This document shows, piece by piece, positions 60,187-64,000 of a stretch of 64,000 nt of DNA. A model generated the notes under the pieces. The model was given only the letters and a program-made list of their open reading frames with translations. It did not search any database and was not told where the DNA came from. Each line of letters starts with the position of its first letter. The stretch's first letter is position 1. Position numbers and translations under genes: made by a program. Source of the stretch: an uncultured Alloprevotella sp. (lineage in GTDB: Bacteria; Bacteroidota; Bacteroidia; Bacteroidales; Bacteroidaceae); the NCBI GenBank assembly GCA_944320745.1, contig CALUIN010000005.1, forward strand, positions 34,642 to 98,641, read 5' to 3'.

Positions 60187-62484
60187 TCAGTCGAAGCACA
60201 CTTCATAGCGTTTCCCCTTTTCGGTGGCAAACTCCACAAGACCGTTCTCCTGGCTGACGGGCACGCTCCGGCCGTCCTCGGTCACCCGGACACGCTTTCC
60301 GGGCCACGGATTCTGCAGCCGGCACGGCGTTCCTTTCTCGCTTTCGACAGTCAGCGAAGTCACGGCCTTTCCGTCATAGGCGGCCGTAACGAGAAAAGCC
60401 CCTTTGGCCCGGAGCCGCGTAAAGGAAGCCGGCTCCGGAAGCCAGCACGGGAACAGATGCAATATGCCGTCCACGGATTGCAGCATCATGGAGTTAATGG
60501 TCTCTACGGCAGCCGTTTTCTCCAAGCAGTGGTGTCCGTCGGCGATCAGGAAGTTCGCCCCGGCCCGCCGGATAAGCGTCCGCAGGTTCTCAGCCAGGAT
60601 TTCTGGAGAAAAGCCCAGCCTCGCCCCCATTACGAACGCGCTTAATCCCAGCTCGTTCATGGTCTCCGTAAAACCGCGCTGCGACACGCCATAATAATAT
60701 AATGTGTTTCGGGCTATTTGCCGGGCCGTGCTGTCGGAGTGCAGCGTGAGCACCTCGCAAGGGTAGACCGGGTGGAGCTGGATGACGTGGGCCGGCCAGT
60801 CCCACCCGGCCTCGTTCTTGGCATAGACGGGCAAGCCTTGGTTAGGCTGTTTCGTCGGGCGGACAATCTTGTACTCCGGCAGATGCGCCAATATGTCCCG
60901 CCATAAGGCCCGCCGGTCCGCATCCACGCCCAGCAGCTCGCTGTAGCGTAGCAGCAGGCTGAAGGTCTGTTCCACGAAGCCAAGGTCCGAAGGCGGGTTC
61001 AGGTCCCACGAGTTTTCGTGTCCGCCCGTGGTGATGGTGTACCGGTAGGAATCGCCGAAAGGCTCCTTCCGCATATAGTCCTCATAAAAGTCCCCGCACT
61101 CCCGGATAAACGGATAGGCCCGCCGCCGCAGGAAATCCTCATCGCCCGTATATTCGTAATACCAGCTGAAGAGCGGCACGTTGAACGGCGCGTTCATCGT
61201 CTGCTGCCAATAGCTGCCGTAGAAACAGCCGATTCCCAATGCGCTAACCGGAAACAGTAGACCGCGGCACGCCTTCCCCTGCCAGGAAGGGTGCATGCTC
61301 CCCATATCCTCGCGCGCACGGCGGCGCCCCTCCGGGACGACCCGCTCGATGAAGTCGAAAAAGGGCAAAGCCAGCTCGGGACGGTTGGCCGAAAACACGC
61401 TGTAGAACCCTGCCTGGCTGTTATAGTTCAAGTGTATGTCGCCGTGGTACATCATCTCGTCCTCCATATTCCAGACACCGTACATCCCTCCGCAGGCAGG
61501 CGAGCGCCGGTTATAGGCCGATGCCAGCAGATAGACAGACGAGAGGTAATGGCGGTCCAGCAACGAGTCGTGGGTCTCCACGTAGGAGCGCGTCCACATG
61601 TCTTTCCACCATTCCTGCTTCCGTTTCTTGAGCGAAAGCAGCCTGCGCCCGCTCTGCGACTTCAGTTTCCGGTAAGCCTCCCTCAGGCGGGCGTTGTCGT
61701 CCGTCCCGCCGCCGGAGACATAGGTGACGACGTAAAGCGGGCGGCCGGGCGGCAAGGCAAACGTAGTCCTGGCCTTCGCGCCGGAAGCCCGTTCCCACTG
61801 TGCCGCGACGCCGACGACGCGGGTCGAAATGCCTGCGCTCGAGACCCACCTCACGCTGTCGCCCGTCTTCGTCCGGCGCGTCGCCTGCGCCACGTCCTTC
61901 CGGATGCCGACCGAAGCCGTATAGGCCGGCAAGGCGTCGAGGGCCGAAGTCTCCACTACGACCGGAAGCTCGCCGGCGGAGAGGTTTTCCAGCTCGATGA
62001 CGACATAATTCTCCTCCGCGCCCATCCACGTGGTCATCGCCACCTGCTGCGCCGTACCCGTCGTCATCCGCAGCTCGGCGGCCAGTTCGTCCATCTCGTA
62101 GCGGAAGCCGCAGGCCGGCGGCGCGCCGACAGCTACGCGCACCTCGCCCACGGGCAGCGCCGCCGGCCCACTCCCCGCCCAGTCGCTCCAGCCGTCCGTC
62201 ACGAAGTCCACTTTCGAGATCCGGAGCGTCTGTTCTCCGGCCGCGGTGTAAGCCACCACGCCCACATCGCCGTTACCCAGGAACGGCCCCCGCGGCGCGT
62301 GGTTGCTCTTTATCTCTTCGTAGCCGAAGGGGGCCGCCCACACTGCCGTCATCATCGGCCTCTTGCCCTGAAAGAAGCGGTCGCCCGCCTCGTCGCCCCG
62401 GGCGCAGGGCGCGCCCAACAGCATTGCTCCGGCCAGGAGCAGGCCGGCCCGACGGGCGAAGCGGCAAAATCTGCACTTGAACAT
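60187..62484 (-). CDS. GH95-like six-hairpin glycosidase, exported
   Basis: This 765-aa protein has a signal peptide (LLLAGAMLLGAPCARGDE) and the three-part layout of GH95 and related enzymes: an N-terminal beta-sandwich (about 45-250, with GPFLGNGDVGVVAYTAAGEQ), an (alpha/alpha)6 barrel (about 290-680) and a C-terminal beta domain. The barrel has GVWNMEDEMMYHGDIHLNYN, which corresponds to the Asn-x-Asn region of GH95, and TGGHENSWDLNPPSDLGFVE. Known GH95 enzymes remove alpha-1,2-linked fucose or related sugars from host or plant glycans. Several core motifs differ, so the substrate may be different; GH65-like activity is an alternative. It has its own -7 box. Confidence 0.78.
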   Translation of the reverse strand: MFKCRFCRFARRAGLLLAGAMLLGAPCARGDEAGDRFFQGKRPMMTAVWAAPFGYEEIKSNHAPRGPFLGNGDVGVVAYTAAGEQTLRISKVDFVTDGWSDWAGSGPAALPVGEVRVAVGAPPACGFRYEMDELAAELRMTTGTAQQVAMTTWMGAEENYVVIELENLSAGELPVVVETSALDALPAYTASVGIRKDVAQATRRTKTGDSVRWVSSAGISTRVVGVAAQWERASGAKARTTFALPPGRPLYVVTYVSGGGTDDNARLREAYRKLKSQSGRRLLSLKKRKQEWWKDMWTRSYVETHDSLLDRHYLSSVYLLASAYNRRSPACGGMYGVWNMEDEMMYHGDIHLNYNSQAGFYSVFSANRPELALPFFDFIERVVPEGRRRAREDMGSMHPSWQGKACRGLLFPVSALGIGCFYGSYWQQTMNAPFNVPLFSWYYEYTGDEDFLRRRAYPFIRECGDFYEDYMRKEPFGDSYRYTITTGGHENSWDLNPPSDLGFVEQTFSLLLRYSELLGVDADRRALWRDILAHLPEYKIVRPTKQPNQGLPVYAKNEAGWDWPAHVIQLHPVYPCEVLTLHSDSTARQIARNTLYYYGVSQRGFTETMNELGLSAFVMGARLGFSPEILAENLRTLIRRAGANFLIADGHHCLEKTAAVETINSMMLQSVDGILHLFPCWLPEPASFTRLRAKGAFLVTAAYDGKAVTSLTVESEKGTPCRLQNPWPGKRVRVTEDGRSVPVSQENGLVEFATEKGKRYEVCFD

Positions 62485-62515
62485 GATAAGATCCTTCTTC
62501 GTGTTTATCTTCGGA

Positions 62516-62523
62516 CAAAGTTA
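62516..62523 (-). promoter_or_regulatory. -7 promoter box of the GH95-like gene
   Basis: TAACTTTG on the minus strand, 32 bp before the ATG at 62484. No TTG at -33. Confidence 0.6.
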
Positions 62524-62638
62524 CTAAAATCAGGCGTAGAACCGCCGGAAAGACACTTCCGAAAACCCGCGCCGCACAAATTAACACTATCGGGTGGAAA
62601 AATCGTGTTAAGAAATGCCAACATTCCACATATTTCCG

Positions 62639-62646
62639 TACCTTTG
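62639..62646 (+). promoter_or_regulatory. -7 promoter box of the NlpC/P60-like lipoprotein gene
   Basis: TACCTTTG, 27 bp before the ATG at 62673; no TTG at -33. It lies in the divergent region shared with the GH95-like gene. Confidence 0.65.
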
Positions 62647-62672
62647 CCCCGTACCATACCGGATCCGCCGCC

Positions 62673-63284
62673 ATGCACATCCAATTCTGCCTTATCCTTG
62701 CGGGCGCGCTGCTCTGTTCGTGCGGCCAGAAGGGACAGCCCGCCAGCGCCACGCTCCTGCCCCCGCAGCTCCGCCTGCGGCCCGGCGACATCGTCCTGCG
62801 GCGCGGCAGCGGACTCACCAGCCGCGTGGTGCTCTGGGCCGACCGCGGCGGGCGCTACTCCCATGCCGGCATCGTCGTCGACTCCGGCGGACGGCCCATG
62901 ATCGTACATGCCGTGCCGGGCGAGCCGGACTTTCCCGGCGACGTGGACCGCGTGAAGCTCGACACGCCCGAACGCTTCTTCTCGCCCGAGCTGACGGACT
63001 GCGGCAAAGTGCTCCGCCCCGCCGACGCCGCTACGGGCCGCCGGGCCGCCCAGGCCGCATGGCAGACCTACCGCCGCGGCGCACGCTTCGACCACGCCTA
63101 TGACGACAGCGACACCACGCGCCTCTACTGCACCGAACTCGTCATCCACGCCTACAGCCGCGCCGGCTGCCGCCTCGTCAGCACTCCGCCCCACGACGTC
63201 AGCCTGCCGGGCTGCCGCTGGCAGTGCCGCTTCCCCTCGGACCTGACCAAGTCCCCCCACCTGTACTCCCTATCCATTTTCTAA
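62673..63284 (+). CDS. YiiX/NlpC-P60-like cysteine hydrolase, lipoprotein
   Basis: This 203-aa lipoprotein (lipobox LCSC, Cys17) belongs to the YiiX/YebB-type permuted papain-like hydrolases. Seen are LRLRPGDIVLRRGSG (about 33-47), the His of RYSHAGIVVDSGG (His64) and the Cys of RLYCTELVIHAYSRAG near residue 153. In this permuted fold His precedes Cys. It may cleave peptide or amide bonds in the cell wall or of lipids; no substrate is known. A -7 box is just upstream, and the DUF4878 gene follows after 28 bp, so they form a two-gene unit. Confidence 0.85.
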   Translation: MHIQFCLILAGALLCSCGQKGQPASATLLPPQLRLRPGDIVLRRGSGLTSRVVLWADRGGRYSHAGIVVDSGGRPMIVHAVPGEPDFPGDVDRVKLDTPERFFSPELTDCGKVLRPADAATGRRAAQAAWQTYRRGARFDHAYDDSDTTRLYCTELVIHAYSRAGCRLVSTPPHDVSLPGCRWQCRFPSDLTKSPHLYSLSIF

Positions 63285-63312
63285 TTATTCACCTTCAAAA
63301 AAACTACGTATT

Positions 63313-63717
63313 ATGAAAAAGATCAGCACCATTCTCGCAGGCCTCTGCCTGCTTCTGCTCACCGCCTGCGGCGGCAGTTCCCCCTCCAGCGTGGCCGAAG
63401 AGGCCATGGGCTACCTGGCCAAGGACGACGTGGAGAAGTTTGTCGACATGGCCTACGTAGACCCCGATGCCGACGAAGCGCAAGTGGAACAGGGCAAGAA
63501 AATGCTCTCCGGCATATTCGGCATGGCGCTCAACGAAATGAAGAAGCAGCACCAGGGCTACAAGAGCTTCGAAGCCATCTCCGAGGAGGTAAACGAGGAG
63601 GAAGGCACGGCCGAAGTCACCATGAAGGTGACCTACGAGGACGGCACGACGGACGAGGACACCGTGAAGCTCCGCAAGGACGACAAGGGCGACTGGAAGC
63701 TCGACCTGTCCAAGTGA
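63313..63717 (+). CDS. DUF4878-type lipoprotein
   Basis: This 134-aa lipoprotein has a signal MKKISTILAGLCLLLLTAC with Cys19 followed by GGSSPSS. The mature part is a small NTF2-like domain (SVAEEAMGYLAKDDVEKFVD, DTVKLRKDDKGDWKLDL at the end), as in the DUF4878 family. The central part is very acidic. Function is unknown; such proteins are usually small periplasmic or surface lipoproteins in Bacteroidales. It lies 28 bp after the NlpC/P60-like gene. Confidence 0.85.
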   Translation: MKKISTILAGLCLLLLTACGGSSPSSVAEEAMGYLAKDDVEKFVDMAYVDPDADEAQVEQGKKMLSGIFGMALNEMKKQHQGYKSFEAISEEVNEEEGTAEVTMKVTYEDGTTDEDTVKLRKDDKGDWKLDLSK

Positions 63718-63807
63718 CCCCACAGCCGGCACCATCCGTCCGGCACGCACCCGCGCCCGGCCCCGCACACAGCGGCGGCCGGGCGCGGCCCGTTTCCGCC
63801 GCCACAC

Positions 63808-64000
63808 TCCTTAGCCCCGTGACAACTGGCCTTAGCCCCGTGACAACTGGCCTTAGCCCCGTGACAACTGGCCTTAGCCCCGTGGCGACACGCCTTAGCC
63901 CCGTGGCGACGCGCATTAGCCCCGTGGCGGCGCGCATTAGCCCCGTGGCGACGCGCATTAGCCCCGTGGCGACGCGCCTTAGCCCCGTAGCGACGCGCCT
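63808..64000. repeat. 21-bp-period repeat array, copy G (at least 9 full units, runs off the window)
   Basis: The core TTAGCCCCGT starts at 63811 and recurs every 21 bp to 63979, with a tenth unit beginning at the last base (64000). The first three spacers are identical (GACAACTGGCC), then they change to GGCGACACGCC, GGCGACGCGCA, GGCGGCGCGCA and close variants. It follows the DUF4878 stop by about 90 bp. The right end is outside the window. Confidence 0.95.

Noticed and set aside
63617-63958. Minus-strand ORF with heptapeptide repeats (TGLRPVV) over the 21-bp array
   Set aside because: The peptide repeat follows from 21 being a multiple of three. The same pseudo-peptide appears in frames over arrays A, D and F in different settings, with no start signal or promoter.
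63808-64000. CRISPR array
   Set aside because: Period of 21 bp is far too short, spacers repeat within the array and between units, and no cas genes are present.
1-64000. tRNA, rRNA, insertion sequences or prophage genes
   Set aside because: No tRNA-like cloverleaf, rRNA segment, transposase, integrase or phage structural gene was seen in the gaps or reading frames. A covariance-model search would be needed to exclude small RNAs.

Overview
The window comes from a GC-rich member of the Bacteroidales (Bacteroidetes). Lineage markers seen in the sequence are promoters of the Bacteroides type (-7 box TAnnTTTG, often with TTG near -33), an UpxY/NusG-type antiterminator heading a capsule locus, a large TonB-dependent receptor with a carboxypeptidase-regulatory domain, the uppS-bamA-ompH-ompH cluster, DUF6242 and DUF6089 proteins, a pyruvate:ferredoxin oxidoreductase and many lipoproteins. 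Family or genus cannot be fixed from the window alone; Bacteroidaceae or Prevotellaceae are plausible.

Region 1 (1-1476): 3' part of sufB (Fe-S assembly), closed by a strong terminator. Region 2 (1.7-24.2 kb, all minus strand): a surface polysaccharide (capsule/EPS) locus read right to left. Its upstream group is a small orphan ORF, a lipoprotein and a PqqD-like protein (24.2-22.3 kb). Next comes a gap with two exact 16-bp inverted repeats around a minus-strand -7 box, which looks like an invertible promoter in the ON state. The operon then runs upxY, a small AraC-type regulator, an HPr-kinase-like P-loop protein, wza, wzc, a pyruvyl transferase, decayed gene remnants, three family-2 and three family-4 glycosyltransferases, three hexapeptide acyltransferases, a Wzy/ligase-like membrane protein, a fused nucleotidyltransferase-phosphoglycosyl transferase and an OmpA-like outer-membrane protein. 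No flippase and no sugar-nucleotide genes are seen. The section 11.9-16.6 kb is clearly AT-richer than the rest.

Region 3 (24.6-41.7 kb): hflX (+), then minus-strand genes for a class A beta-lactamase, an alpha/beta hydrolase, nifJ, an AAA-type ATPase, a Kdo/WaaP-like kinase, a TonB-dependent receptor with an NPP-type phosphodiesterase, formate-tetrahydrofolate ligase and a CNNM/CBS membrane protein. Region 4 (41.9-60.0 kb, plus strand): omega-amidase, DUF6242, DUF6089, uppS, bamA, two Skp/OmpH chaperones, a PBP4-type peptidase, GH89 alpha-N-acetylglucosaminidase, aroA, a small membrane protein, a metal ABC permease, a SprE/PorW-like TPR lipoprotein and a hotdog thioesterase; this is mainly envelope biogenesis. 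Region 5 (60.2-64.0 kb): a GH95-like glycosidase (-), an NlpC/P60-like lipoprotein (+) and a DUF4878 lipoprotein (+).

The most striking unexplained structure is a dispersed intergenic repeat with an exact 21-bp period and core TTAGCCCCGT. It forms seven arrays (about 1.49, 8.66, 24.46, 34.02, 42.76, 53.88 and 63.81 kb), some ending in an inverted copy that makes a hairpin. Spacers are alike within an array and differ between arrays. The other leading observations are the candidate invertible promoter, the HPr-kinase-like/PqqD/nucleotidyltransferase set embedded in the capsule locus, and the fusion of that nucleotidyltransferase to the priming phosphoglycosyl transferase.
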